Of a stretch of DNA of 55,269 nt, positions 6,564-15,307 are shown one piece after another (positions within the stretch are counted from its first letter, which is position 1; each line of letters begins with the position of its first letter). This DNA is from Oscillospiraceae bacterium (lineage in GTDB: Bacteria > Bacillota > Clostridia > Oscillospirales > CAG-272): the NCBI GenBank assembly GCA_015063895.1, contig SVTG01000012.1, forward strand, positions 1 to 55,269, written 5' to 3'. The notes under the pieces were generated by a model. It worked only from the letters and a program-made list of their open reading frames with translations. It did no database searches and was not told the origin of the DNA. The position numbers and the translations under genes are program-made.

Positions 6564-8360
6564 TTAAATAACGGTCAGGCCCCAGAAGCCGATCACAAAC
6601 AAAAATACCACAAGCATAATGCCCGTATAAGCAATACGGCGATGGAGCTCACGCTCGATCATCGTGGCGACAAAGCCGATAATATAAGCAACGGTGGTAC
6701 CGATAGCGGCAAGCAGGGTCATGACCCGCATAGCAAAATAAAACGAGGAAAGTGCGCTCGCCCCCATACGGGCAGCAACCAAAACCTGCACACCGACGAA
6801 AGCTGCCAGAAGCAAGGCCAGCAGCTGCGGTATCAGCACCACGGCGCGCTCGGATCTATCGCCGTTATAGCGGTCGGTGATATACCGCAACAGTGCAAAT
6901 ACACCGCTGATCAAAAACCACGCCATCAGGAGCAACAGTAAGCCGTAAAGCAGGGCTGCGGGTACACGGGAAAGATAGAACGGCAACGCCGTGTAGGTAT
7001 CTCCCGAGGCGGTGACAACAGCACTGACCTCACCCTCATGATCCAGCAAAAACTGCACGACGGGGCGGTTTGTATCCGCATCGGCATCGGCAAACACGCC
7101 GCGCGCGATCTGCACCAGGCGCATATCAAGAAATTGCAGGGTACCGTCATCGTTAGCGCGCACACTCACACGTTTCTGCGCAATCGAAAGGCGCCCGACA
7201 AAGGTGCGGTACTCCGCATCAGCGCTCACATACGTGCCGCGCAGATCCTTCAAGTCAAGCATTTCGCCGTCGGGAAGGGTTGCAGAAGCAGTGCCAAGCG
7301 GCATATAAGCTGCGGGAAAATCAAGCAGCACCGTATCACAGACGTTGGCAAGCACCAAAGCGCTACTGCCGCTTGCTGAGTCAAAGGAAAAAGAAAGGCT
7401 GAAATACGGTGTGGCGGTTTGCAGCACGGCGCGCGTGCCGACTGCGGTCAGCACCATACCGCCCATACCGAACGCGTCGCCCGATGCGGTAGCAAGCAGC
7501 TGGTCTCTCACCGAGGCACCTTCAGCGCAAGCAAGCCAGCCAAGAAACCGTGAGAGGTCAGCGGCAGTAGAGAGTGCACCCGTAGCAGGATACAGACCTG
7601 CATAGCTGCGCCCACCACGGGGAGCCTCGGTAAAGCTACCGTCTGCTTGATATATATAACCCGTTGCAGCCTTTTCGGGCTGCTCCTTATCGGTAAAATG
7701 CAACACCGTTTGTTGCATACCAAGCGGCGAAAGGAGCTCGTCCTGTACGTACTGCTCATAGGGCTTGCCCGTTACGTTTTCGATCACAAAGGCCGCCAGC
7801 GCAATGCCAAAGGCAGAACGGTGCGTCGCGGTATCGGGCGCAAAAAGCTGCGTAGGCACGTCGGCCAGCAGCGCCTCCTCTAAGCTTTCAAAGGCATGCG
7901 TGGGCTTTTCAAAGGAAAGATCAAATATGCGGCCGCCAAAGCCCGCACGGCCTCTTAAAAGCTGACGTGTGGTAATGGGATAGGTGAGCTCTAATTTTTT
8001 TACAAAGCGATCGGGCAGATAAGTAGCGATATCGGCATCCAGCGAAAATGCGCCGCTGTTTGCCAATTTCAGTGCGGCCACAGCAACGAAAAGCGCGGAA
8101 AAATCGCCGATTTCAAACACCGTATCGGGGGTAACGAGCAGGCGCGTATCAAGATCGGCATAACCGAACCCATCGGCCATTTTCAGCACGCCACCCTCAT
8201 ACAGTACAATGGCTGCACCCGGGGCATCGACACCGACGGCAGCGCTAATGGCGGCTTGCGCCGCAGCTACAGCACCGTCGGCAGGGGCTACGGCGGCAAT
8301 AGGCATGACGCATGAAAGCAATAGCAACAGCGCCAGCACGAAGGTTATTCGTTTTTTCAT
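6564..8360 (-). CDS. Serine hydrolase (beta-lactamase/PBP4*-like) homologue lacking catalytic motifs
   Basis: A 598-residue protein with a signal peptide (MKKRITFVLALLLLLS), a class C beta-lactamase-like domain at about 30-360 and four C-terminal membrane helices (about 480-598). The family skeleton is clear from FEIGDFSALF, VIENVTGKPYEQYV and LLSPLGMQQT. However, the catalytic SxxK is replaced: D86 stands at the serine position and A89 at the lysine. The YxN motif reads HRS at 180-182, and no HxG-like third motif is seen. It is therefore probably a catalytically dead, membrane-anchored binding protein. The start at 8360 is set by a GGGGAGGGG ribosome site. It is the last gene of the rbfA-nrnA-ykvI-like series. 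Confidence 0.78.
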   Translation of the reverse strand: MKKRITFVLALLLLLSCVMPIAAVAPADGAVAAAQAAISAAVGVDAPGAAIVLYEGGVLKMADGFGYADLDTRLLVTPDTVFEIGDFSALFVAVAALKLANSGAFSLDADIATYLPDRFVKKLELTYPITTRQLLRGRAGFGGRIFDLSFEKPTHAFESLEEALLADVPTQLFAPDTATHRSAFGIALAAFVIENVTGKPYEQYVQDELLSPLGMQQTVLHFTDKEQPEKAATGYIYQADGSFTEAPRGGRSYAGLYPATGALSTAADLSRFLGWLACAEGASVRDQLLATASGDAFGMGGMVLTAVGTRAVLQTATPYFSLSFSFDSASGSSALVLANVCDTVLLDFPAAYMPLGTASATLPDGEMLDLKDLRGTYVSADAEYRTFVGRLSIAQKRVSVRANDDGTLQFLDMRLVQIARGVFADADADTNRPVVQFLLDHEGEVSAVVTASGDTYTALPFYLSRVPAALLYGLLLLLMAWFLISGVFALLRYITDRYNGDRSERAVVLIPQLLALLLAAFVGVQVLVAARMGASALSSFYFAMRVMTLLAAIGTTVAYIIGFVATMIERELHRRIAYTGIMLVVFLFVIGFWGLTVI

Positions 8361-8408
8361 GTTCCCCTCCCCTTTATTTTTGATTATGATTGCCAAAAGC
8401 AATCGTCC

Positions 8409-9503
8409 TTAATCCATTTTCTTTGCTTTTTTACGTCGGCGGTAAAATATAACCGCGTGAATGAAGAGCATAGTAAGAGGCAAAAAACCGATATATCCAA
8501 ACACGGGATACAAAATGCCAATGAGCTCCTGGAAGCCGAACACACCAAAGCAGCACGCCACCGCGGAAATACCGATCATGACGGGCAGCAACACGCTCTT
8601 TTTGGCGCCATAGCGCTGCAAAAGGTATTCGCTGATAGCCGACTGGGAGGAAAGGCCCGCAGAAAAGATACCGCAGACCAGCAGCGCAGCATAGATGCCA
8701 CCCGCCACCACGTGAAGGCGATTGCCCAGCGCCAGCATCGGCATAGCGGCATTGCCTACCTCGGGCGCTGTGGCGATAGCCAGCAGAATCACAGTGGCAA
8801 GACCGCCGATCAGCAAGGCGCCCACAAGTGCACCGCGACATGCGGTTTTTGCGTTCTTGACATTCGCACCAAGCGGCACCAGAACAGGCAACGCGCAAAA
8901 CAGCGAGAAAACTGCGTACGTCACCGCGTCCAACAGCCATATCCCCGTGATCAGCCCTCCCATCTCCATTTTGGGAAAGGAGATCGTATCCGAAACACCG
9001 AGCGCGATCAGTGCGATCAGGACAGTAGCAGGCACCATGACGGGCACCACGTAGGACAAAAAGCGCAGCAGCCCACGCACACCAAAAAGCGCGAGAAGCG
9101 TAGACAAAACGCAAAAGACGACCGATCCGACGAACGGTAAAAGACCCGTTAACTGTGAGAGCAGCGAGCCAAAGGCAGCCACGCACAGCGTGTAGATCAT
9201 AAATAAAAATACGACCTCAAATACGGCGACAAAAGCGCGCAGGGGCTTGCAATCAAACCATACCACAATGCTATCCATGCGGTGCTCACCGCTATCAACC
9301 GAAAGCGAGAGGATCACGGCACCTGCCACAAAAATAAAAGCCGTAGCGATCAAAAGGGCCAAAAAGCCGATAGGACCCTTGGAGGAAAAGAACTGCACCA
9401 GCTCTTGCCCTGACAAATACCCTGCACCGATACAGCAGCCAAGATAGGCAATACCGATGCGGAAGGGGGAAGCAAATCCACAACGTTTTGGTTTATCAGA
9501 CAT
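8409..9503 (-). CDS. YkvI-like membrane transporter of the APC superfamily
   Basis: A 364-residue integral membrane protein with about ten helices. The first helix carries IAYLGCCIGAGYLSGQELVQ, resembling the broken-helix substrate site of YkvI (COG3949) and GerAB-type relatives in the APC fold. The substrate is unknown; the family is annotated only as YkvI-family membrane protein. The ATG at 9503 is chosen because it begins two bases after the end of the nrnA stop codon, suggesting translational coupling. A basic C-terminal tail (YRRRKKAKKMD) follows the last helix. Confidence 0.8.
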   Translation of the reverse strand: MSDKPKRCGFASPFRIGIAYLGCCIGAGYLSGQELVQFFSSKGPIGFLALLIATAFIFVAGAVILSLSVDSGEHRMDSIVVWFDCKPLRAFVAVFEVVFLFMIYTLCVAAFGSLLSQLTGLLPFVGSVVFCVLSTLLALFGVRGLLRFLSYVVPVMVPATVLIALIALGVSDTISFPKMEMGGLITGIWLLDAVTYAVFSLFCALPVLVPLGANVKNAKTACRGALVGALLIGGLATVILLAIATAPEVGNAAMPMLALGNRLHVVAGGIYAALLVCGIFSAGLSSQSAISEYLLQRYGAKKSVLLPVMIGISAVACCFGVFGFQELIGILYPVFGYIGFLPLTMLFIHAVIFYRRRKKAKKMD

Positions 9504-9504
9504 T

Positions 9505-10497
9505 TTATTCACCACCCAGTAAGAGCGAAGCAGCCTCAACGATCATCTGCTTGGCCATCTCAATATCATCAGCATCAAAAGTCGCACCTGCGGCACGCCT
9601 ATGACCGCCACCGCCGAAGCGGGCAGCCACCGAAGCCACGTCAAAATCACCGTTGGCACGTAAGGACACGCGATAGCGCCCATCGGCAGTGCCGCGAATC
9701 GCAGCAGCAATTTCAACACCCGCCACGCACCGTGCCACGTCGATCAACGTGCCAAGATGCTCATCGGCGAGGTGATGCTCCACGCACAGTGTGTGCGGGA
9801 AGGTGATCACGGCCAATTTGCCGTTTTCAAGCAGCTGCAAGCGGTCAAAGCCAAGCTTTTCGGCCAGAAGACTTTGGTAAAGCTTTGTTTCAAACAGCTT
9901 TTGGGAAACAAACGCCACGTCAACGCCTGCGTCGATCAATGCCGCCGCATGCAAATGTGTGCGACCCGTGACGTTAGAATAGCGAAACGAGCCCGTATCT
10001 CCCGCAATCGCCGCGTAAAGGAGCGTTGCCATCTGCTTTGTCAGCGCAATACCCGATAACGCCACAAGATCCTGCACGATCTGGGCACACGCAGCGGCAG
10101 CGGGAACCACAACGTGATCGGCATAGGGCTCACCCGTGCCGTGATGGTCGATCATCAGGCAAACACGCGCCCCGTACGCTTCAAAAAGAGGGCCCATTTG
10201 TGCCGGTGAAGCGGTATCCACCGAAACAACGCGCGCGTTTTCAAATCCCGCAGGTATGCTCGTCGGTAACGTGCTTCCCTGAAGCCCTGCAGTTAAAAAG
10301 CGCAGCCTTTCGGGAATTTCATCGCCCGAAACACAGTATGCCTCACTGCCAAGCGCGCGCAGCAGCAGCGCCAGCGCAAAGGCTGAGCCGACCGCATCGG
10401 CATCAGGACGCACATGAAAGGCCACCAGCGTGGGGGCTTTTATTTTTAAAATATCCAATGCTTCGGTAAGACCGAGCGCACGATACTCAGTTTTCAT
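9505..10497 (-). CDS. nrnA: DHH/DHHA1 phosphoesterase NrnA (nanoRNase/pAp phosphatase)
   Basis: A 330-residue two-domain enzyme. The DHH domain has DADAVGSAFAL at about 30-40 and the DHH triad in IDHHGTGEPYADH; the DHHA1 domain ends with the GGGGHRRAAGA motif near 297-307. NrnA degrades 2-5 nucleotide RNAs and dephosphorylates pAp, using manganese. Some relatives also hydrolyse pApA, relevant because this genome encodes a c-di-AMP cyclase at 39200. It overlaps the 3' end of rbfA by 11 bases, a common Firmicutes arrangement. Confidence 0.93.
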   Translation of the reverse strand: MKTEYRALGLTEALDILKIKAPTLVAFHVRPDADAVGSAFALALLLRALGSEAYCVSGDEIPERLRFLTAGLQGSTLPTSIPAGFENARVVSVDTASPAQMGPLFEAYGARVCLMIDHHGTGEPYADHVVVPAAAACAQIVQDLVALSGIALTKQMATLLYAAIAGDTGSFRYSNVTGRTHLHAAALIDAGVDVAFVSQKLFETKLYQSLLAEKLGFDRLQLLENGKLAVITFPHTLCVEHHLADEHLGTLIDVARCVAGVEIAAAIRGTADGRYRVSLRANGDFDVASVAARFGGGGHRRAAGATFDADDIEMAKQMIVEAASLLLGGE

Positions 10498-10855
10498 CGT
10501 TCGTTTCTTCCTCTTCGCTGATCTCGATCGAGTTCAGCAATTTTGAAATATGGGCACCGTATGCAAGAGAGGTGTCCTCCACAAAGGTAAATTCAGGCGT
10601 AGCGCGCAGATTAAGCCGCTGCGCCACCTGGCGACGGATATACCCCGCCGAGGATTTCAGCCCCGCACGGATCTCGCGTGGCTCGCCGCGCATAGCGGAA
10701 TAATAGACCTTTGCATATTTCAGATCGGGGGTAACCTCAACGCCCGTGATGCTGATAAAGGCATCGCACACGCGCGGATCCTTGACCTCACGCATAATAG
10801 CGGCCAGCTCCTTTTGCATCTCGTCGTTGATGCGGCCTCTACGATAATTCGCCAT
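10487..10855 (-). CDS. rbfA: 30S ribosome-binding factor A
   Basis: A 122-residue KH-type protein. It carries the family pattern RGRINDEMQKELAAIMREVKDPR at the N-terminus, VEVTPDLKYAKVYYS in the middle and TPEFTFVEDTSL towards the end. RbfA helps the final maturation of 16S rRNA, especially in the cold. It begins the rbfA-nrnA-ykvI-like set. No obvious promoter lies between the tpiA terminator and rbfA, so partial read-through may supply transcription. rbfA usually follows infB, which is not here. Confidence 0.95.
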   Translation of the reverse strand: MANYRRGRINDEMQKELAAIMREVKDPRVCDAFISITGVEVTPDLKYAKVYYSAMRGEPREIRAGLKSSAGYIRRQVAQRLNLRATPEFTFVEDTSLAYGAHISKLLNSIEISEEEETNDEN

Positions 10856-10879
10856 AGCTTATTCCTTCCTCATTTTTGA

Positions 10880-10912
10880 AAAAGAGGGCTGCCGCAAAGG
10901 CAGCCCTCTTTT
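10880..10912 (-). terminator. Intrinsic terminator of pgk-tpiA
   Basis: AAAAGAGGGCTGC pairs perfectly with GCAGCCCTCTTTT (13 bp, 7-base loop). On the minus strand a T-run follows. It separates tpiA from rbfA. Confidence 0.9.
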
Positions 10913-10920
10913 GTAATCGC

Positions 10921-11688
10921 TTATTGTGCTGCGTCAACAATAGCGGTAAACTTTTCAGCAACCAGTGACGCACCGCCGATCAGGCCGCCGTCAACATTGG
11001 GCTTCGCCAAAAGCTCGGCCGCATTCTTTTCGTTCATAGAGCCACCGTACTGAATGGTGGTGGCCTCAGCCACCTCGGCACCGTAAAGCTCAACAAGAAC
11101 CTCACGGATCACGCCACAGGTCTCTTCAGCCTGCTCGGGCGTAGCGGTAAGACCCGTGCCGATAGCCCAAACGGGCTCGTATGCGATCACAACGTTCTTC
11201 ATATCCTCAGCGCTGATGCCTGCAAGGTCAAGCTTGATCTGCATAGCGCACACCTCATTGGTGATGCCCGCTACACGCTGCTCCTTCACCTCGCCCATGC
11301 ACAAAATAACGCGCAGGCCTGCGGCAAGCGCAGCCTTGGTGCGAAGGTTAACGGTCTCGTCAGTCTCGCCAAAGTACTGGCGACGCTCGGAGTGACCGAT
11401 GATCACGGTGTCAACGCCGATAGCCTTCAGCATCTCAGCAGACACCTCACCCGTGTAAGCACCCTTAGCGGCAAAGTGCACGTTCTCGGCGCCAATGACG
11501 ATATTAGAGCCCTTTGCAGCCTCCATTGCGGCAGCAATGGTTACGTAAGGGGCGCAGAAAATGATATCACAGTTATCCTTGCCTGCAACCATAGGCTTGA
11601 TCTCGTTGATAAAGGCAGTTGCCTCAGCAGGCGTCATATTCATCTTCCAGTTGCCTGCGATTACAGTTCTTCTCTTTGCGGGATTCAT
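10921..11688 (-). CDS. tpiA: Triosephosphate isomerase
   Basis: A 255-residue TIM barrel that interconverts dihydroxyacetone phosphate and glyceraldehyde 3-phosphate. The substrate lysine is in AGNWKMN (about 11-17), the catalytic histidine in IGHSERR and the catalytic glutamate in IAYEPVWAIGTG. The phosphate loop is QYGGSMN followed by GGLIGGASL. Length and motifs are standard. It follows pgk by 29 bases and ends at a strong terminator; gap and pgm are not adjacent. Confidence 0.98.
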   Translation of the reverse strand: MNPAKRRTVIAGNWKMNMTPAEATAFINEIKPMVAGKDNCDIIFCAPYVTIAAAMEAAKGSNIVIGAENVHFAAKGAYTGEVSAEMLKAIGVDTVIIGHSERRQYFGETDETVNLRTKAALAAGLRVILCMGEVKEQRVAGITNEVCAMQIKLDLAGISAEDMKNVVIAYEPVWAIGTGLTATPEQAEETCGVIREVLVELYGAEVAEATTIQYGGSMNEKNAAELLAKPNVDGGLIGGASLVAEKFTAIVDAAQ

Positions 11689-11717
11689 TGCAAATTCCTC
11701 TCTTTCCTGATATTGGA

Positions 11718-13013
11718 TTATTTGTCAAGCAGGCAAGCAATGCCGGGAAGGGTCTTGCCCTCAAGGAACTCAAGCGAAGCGCCGCCACCGGTCGATACGT
11801 GCGTCATCTTATCGGCAAAGCCAAGCTTTTCAACAGCAGCTGCGGAGTCGCCACCGCCGATAATGGAGATCGCGCCACTCTCGGCTACAGCCTTGGCAAC
11901 AGCCTCGGTGCCTGCAGCAAAGCTATCCCACTCGGAAACACCCATCGGGCCGTTCCAGATCACGGTGCCTGCGTTTGCAAGAACGTCGGCAAAGAGCTTC
12001 TGCGTCTTAGGACCAACGTCAAGACCCATCCAGCCCTCGGGAATCGCATCAGAATCAGCGATCATGGTTTCGGTATCGGGCGCGTATGCGCGGCCAAGCT
12101 TGTTATCAAGGGGAAGCAAGAACTTCACGCCCTTAGCCTTTGCCTTTTCCATAAGCTCAAGTGCAAGGTCAAGCTTATCATGCTCGCAAATAGAGGTGCC
12201 GATCTCCAGGCCCTGTGCCTTGAAGAAGGTATAAGCCATACCGCCACCGACAATCAGGGTATCAACCTTCTCAATGAGGTTGTTGATCACACCGATCTTA
12301 TCGGAAACCTTAGCACCGCCGAGAATAGCAACAAAGGGACGCTTGGGATCAGCCAGCGCACCACCCATGATGGAAATTTCCTTCTGAATGAGGTAGCCGC
12401 AAACGGCAGGCAGATAGTCAGCAAGACCTGCAGTGGAGGCGTGTGCACGGTGTGCGGTGCCAAATGCATCGTTTACAAAGATCTCAGCCATAGAAGCCAT
12501 TTCCTTGGCAAAGTCAGGATCGTTCTTGGTCTCCTTCTTGTGGAAACGAACGTTTTCAAGCAGCAGAACCTCACCGGGCTTCAGTGCAGCGGCCTTAGCC
12601 TTAGCGTCAGCGCCGATAACGTCCTTTGCCATCTTGACCTCAAAGCCAAGAAGCTCGGACAAGCGTGCGGCAACGGGAGCAAGAGAAAACTTCTTGTCAT
12701 CGCCCTTTGCATCCTCAAGATATTTTGCGGTAGCAGCTGCCTGCTCAGCCTCGGGAAGAGCCTCAACCTTTTTCTTTTCCTTCTTGTCAAGCTCAAGCTT
12801 TGCGTCAAGAATGTTGTGAGGTCTGCCAAAGTGAGAGCAAAGAATCAAAGCGGCACCCTTCTCAAGCAGGTACTTGATCGTGGGCAGAGCGCCAACGATA
12901 CGCTTATCGTCGGTAATAACGCCATCCTTCATCGGTACGTTGAAGTCGCAACGGGCAATTACCTTTTTGCCTGCAACCTCAATGTCTTCAATGGTCTTCT
13001 TGTTGTAGGTCAT
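11718..13013 (-). CDS. pgk: Phosphoglycerate kinase with an internal insertion
   Basis: A 431-residue glycolytic kinase making ATP from 1,3-bisphosphoglycerate. N-terminal [11 protein letters not shown] binds substrate, and [11 protein letters not shown] and the terminal [24 protein letters not shown] motifs bind nucleotide. It is about 35 residues longer than typical PGK. The excess lies directly after SHFGRP (about 66-106), a highly charged Lys/Glu/Ala-rich segment where most enzymes have a short loop, and HLGRP is HFGRP here. All catalytic motifs are intact, so the insertion is probably a surface extension. It has its own promoter at 13076-13104 and is cotranscribed with tpiA. Confidence 0.97.
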   Translation of the reverse strand: MTYNKKTIEDIEVAGKKVIARCDFNVPMKDGVITDDKRIVGALPTIKYLLEKGAALILCSHFGRPHNILDAKLELDKKEKKKVEALPEAEQAAATAKYLEDAKGDDKKFSLAPVAARLSELLGFEVKMAKDVIGADAKAKAAALKPGEVLLLENVRFHKKETKNDPDFAKEMASMAEIFVNDAFGTAHRAHASTAGLADYLPAVCGYLIQKEISIMGGALADPKRPFVAILGGAKVSDKIGVINNLIEKVDTLIVGGGMAYTFFKAQGLEIGTSICEHDKLDLALELMEKAKAKGVKFLLPLDNKLGRAYAPDTETMIADSDAIPEGWMGLDVGPKTQKLFADVLANAGTVIWNGPMGVSEWDSFAAGTEAVAKAVAESGAISIIGGGDSAAAVEKLGFADKMTHVSTGGGASLEFLEGKTLPGIACLLDK

Positions 13014-13075
13014 GTTGATGAACCACCTTTCATAAGTTTTCCGACATGCGCGGAATATTTTTTCAAAACAGGATT

Positions 13076-13104
13076 ATTTTAGCATATACTTTGCTTTTTA
13101 TCAA
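13076..13104 (-). promoter_or_regulatory. Promoter of pgk-tpiA
   Basis: On the minus strand TTGATA (13099-13104) and TAAAAT (13076-13081) are 17 bases apart, about 60 bases before the pgk start. Confidence 0.78.
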
Positions 13105-13138
13105 GAGGGTTTATGCAAAATTTTTATTATTTTGTAAA

Positions 13139-13945
13139 TTATTTACGCTTTAATAAGAAATTAAGCAACGCACGGGGAGATTTCAGAGAGGCAGCTGACG
13201 ATGTTTTGGGCGCGACGGCCGCTTTTTTCGGCGCTGCTTGCCGCGCACCGAGTGTTGGCTGTAAGCGAACGACACGCGGTACCGCCGCGCGCGCAGTAGC
13301 GGTGGCAGCAGGCACTTTCGGTGCAACAGCTGTGGCGGCAGGCGTTTTCGGTGCAGCAGCCGACGAAGCGGCAAAAGGCGCTGCGATCGGCTCCTCTTCG
13401 GGAGCGTCAGCAGCCACGCCGTCATGTATACCCGGCCAAGCTTCCTCAACGCTCTCCGTCACGCGCAGCGCGTCGGGCTCCTCCGAAGGAGAGGGGGGAG
13501 ACGGGAGTGCTTGCTTCCGCTCGGCCACGGCAACGCCGACCGCCGCCAGATGCGCGGTCATAGTCAAGGGCACCATTCCCTGCTTTTGCAGGAACAGCAC
13601 GTCGGCGGACAGCACACCCTTGCGCAGCATGGACACCGCACGCAGACAAGCCTTTTTCGTGGCATACGGGGAAGATACGATCACACTTTTCCCGTTGGCT
13701 GATTTCAGTAAAAAACCAAAGCCCTCGCCGTCCTGCACGACCTCAAATTTAGGATTTTTACCGTATTCCCCTGCACTGCTGTCAACAAGCGGCACATTGG
13801 GTGCATTGGCGATCAGACTGGCAATTCCCTTTTTGCAGGCATCCAGCGTGGCATAAGTGCGGGAGGTGGCAAGGCGGCGCCCGTTTTGGGCCAACAGACA
13901 AAAGCTAACGCCGTTTTCCGTGCGTGAAACAATAAAGCAACTCAT
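13139..13945 (-). CDS. DUF1508 (YegP-like) protein with Ala/Pro-rich tail
   Basis: A 268-residue protein. Residues 1-50 and about 60-110 form two tandem DUF1508/YegP-type units, recognisable by the pattern F-x-L-x3-NG-K-x-I/L-x-S-x-Y-A-T: SFCLLAQNGRRLATSRTYAT and GFLLKSANGKSVIVSSPYAT. The family is small, widespread and of unknown role. After residue 135 the protein becomes acidic and then Ala/Pro/Lys-rich and disordered, ending in a basic KSPRALLNFLLKRK. The tail composition (APK, TATA) resembles histone-like or cell-wall-associated linkers, but no function is assigned. It follows the metallophosphoesterase by 9 bases. Confidence 0.72.
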   Translation of the reverse strand: MSCFIVSRTENGVSFCLLAQNGRRLATSRTYATLDACKKGIASLIANAPNVPLVDSSAGEYGKNPKFEVVQDGEGFGFLLKSANGKSVIVSSPYATKKACLRAVSMLRKGVLSADVLFLQKQGMVPLTMTAHLAAVGVAVAERKQALPSPPSPSEEPDALRVTESVEEAWPGIHDGVAADAPEEEPIAAPFAASSAAAPKTPAATAVAPKVPAATATARAAVPRVVRLQPTLGARQAAPKKAAVAPKTSSAASLKSPRALLNFLLKRK

Positions 13946-13954
13946 TGCTTCACC

Positions 13955-15082
13955 TCAGCACGGCAGGGTGCACGTCAAGGCAACGGCGCCCGTGTGGTCG
14001 GTCAGCTCCACCAACATCTCGCCCTCAGACAGCGTGATGGCAGCGCCGCGGAATGCAATGGGGCGATACGCCTCGTCACGGCGCAGATAAGAGCCGATGA
14101 TCACGGGGATCTGGCCATCCTTATCAAGCTCACCACCCTGGGGGCGCACTCCGTCAGTATGAAGATGCCCTGCGATCAACGCGTGAGGTCTGACATATCG
14201 GGCGAGCAGCTCTGCCCATTCGGTATAGGTATCGTATTCAATATCAAAGGGCGCTTCATGCGTATAGGTAAAGGGATTATGGGCGATCACCAGGCGGTGC
14301 GTGATGCCGGCGGCGGCATATTCCTTTTCGGCGTTTTCGATCACGCGCTTGATAAATTCGGTCTGCGCCAGGCGGAAGGTGTGCCCCACGTTCGTATACC
14401 CGTAAGCATCGTGACCGTCGGGCTTGTCCTCGCCGCAATCAAGCACCATACCCCACACGTTACCCACGCGGAACGTAAAATAAGAGTTGCCGTGATCGGT
14501 GGGAGAATATGCCGTGATCTGCTCGGCAAAATAACCGCGCATATCGTGGTTGCCGCGCGAAAAGACCGTGGCGCGCTGACCGTGAGTGATCGCATCGGCC
14601 AGCTGATAGATCAGCGCAAAATGCTCCACGTTGCCGCTGTGATCGGGAATATCGCCGTTCAGGATCAGCAGATCGAGCGCATCGCCAAAATAAGAGGCGG
14701 CAGCGACGGGCATATCAAGATTACCGTGCGTATCGGCAAGATGATACAGGTGCACGGGCCCGTTTTTAGGCACAGGGCGGAAGGGATAGGTAGCACTGTG
14801 CAGCTCACCCGTTTCGGGGAAATAGGGCTTGCGGTCAAGCATTTGGCGGCAAAAGACCGTATAACCGCCCGCGGCATCGAGCAAAGCCATCGGAACGGTC
14901 ACGCTATGCACACGCCCAAGGGTACGCATCACGCCGTTGGTGTGATCGTAAAAGGTTTGGTCTGCCACCTGCACGTAAAAAAGCGTATCACAGCTGACAA
15001 GTGCCATGATCTGATAATTCTCGCCCACAGCAAACACCGCGGGGGCGGCAACAAGCTCGGGCAAAAGAGCAATTTTTTCCAT
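13955..15082 (-). CDS. Calcineurin-like metallophosphoesterase
   Basis: A 375-residue protein. The C-terminal two-thirds is a metallophosphoesterase with all signature blocks: LADTHGN, NGDIPDHSGN, FSRGNHDMRG, IAHNPFTY and AGHLHTDG, which bind two metals. Residues 1-110 form a separate beta-rich region resembling the N-terminal fibronectin-like domain of purple-acid-phosphatase-like proteins. No signal peptide is evident, so it is probably cytoplasmic. The substrate is unknown. It has its own promoter and is followed by the DUF1508 gene. Confidence 0.85.
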   Translation of the reverse strand: MEKIALLPELVAAPAVFAVGENYQIMALVSCDTLFYVQVADQTFYDHTNGVMRTLGRVHSVTVPMALLDAAGGYTVFCRQMLDRKPYFPETGELHSATYPFRPVPKNGPVHLYHLADTHGNLDMPVAAASYFGDALDLLILNGDIPDHSGNVEHFALIYQLADAITHGQRATVFSRGNHDMRGYFAEQITAYSPTDHGNSYFTFRVGNVWGMVLDCGEDKPDGHDAYGYTNVGHTFRLAQTEFIKRVIENAEKEYAAAGITHRLVIAHNPFTYTHEAPFDIEYDTYTEWAELLARYVRPHALIAGHLHTDGVRPQGGELDKDGQIPVIIGSYLRRDEAYRPIAFRGAAITLSEGEMLVELTDHTGAVALTCTLPC

Positions 15083-15113
15083 ATAGACGCGCTCCTTAAA
15101 TTATGTTATCTAT

Positions 15114-15142
15114 ATTTTAACATTTTAAACCGCTTCTGTCAA
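15114..15142 (-). promoter_or_regulatory. Promoter of the metallophosphoesterase gene
   Basis: On the minus strand TTGACA (15137-15142) and TAAAAT (15114-15119) are separated by 17 bases. Confidence 0.82.
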
Positions 15143-15206
15143 CAAAAACCGCCCCGAAAACAAAGTTTTGCTGCAAGAAAGTCCGCGGGAAAGCCAAAGG
15201 CTGTTA

Positions 15207-15240
15207 CAAAAGCCGCCCGCGGCAATGCCGTGGGCGGCTT
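15207..15240 (-). terminator. Terminator of the DUF11-type gene
   Basis: A GC-rich stem (15210-15222 with 15228-15240, one mismatch) reads on the minus strand as GCCGCCCACGG, loop, CCGCGGGCGGC followed by TTTTG. Confidence 0.75.
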
Positions 15241-15255
15241 CAAACGAAGCTCACG

Positions 15256-15285
15256 CAATACGTCTGATCCCCATCAAACGTATTG
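15256..15285. repeat. Inverted repeat between DUF11-type gene and its terminator
   Basis: CAATACGTCTGAT (15256-15268) pairs with ATCAAACGTATTG (15273-15285), 12 of 13 positions, around a CCCC loop. It is not followed by a T-run, so it is not itself a terminator. It might be an mRNA 3' structure or a protein site. Confidence 0.5.
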
Positions 15286-15307
15286 GAGTTTTCATTGATC
15301 GGCGCGC

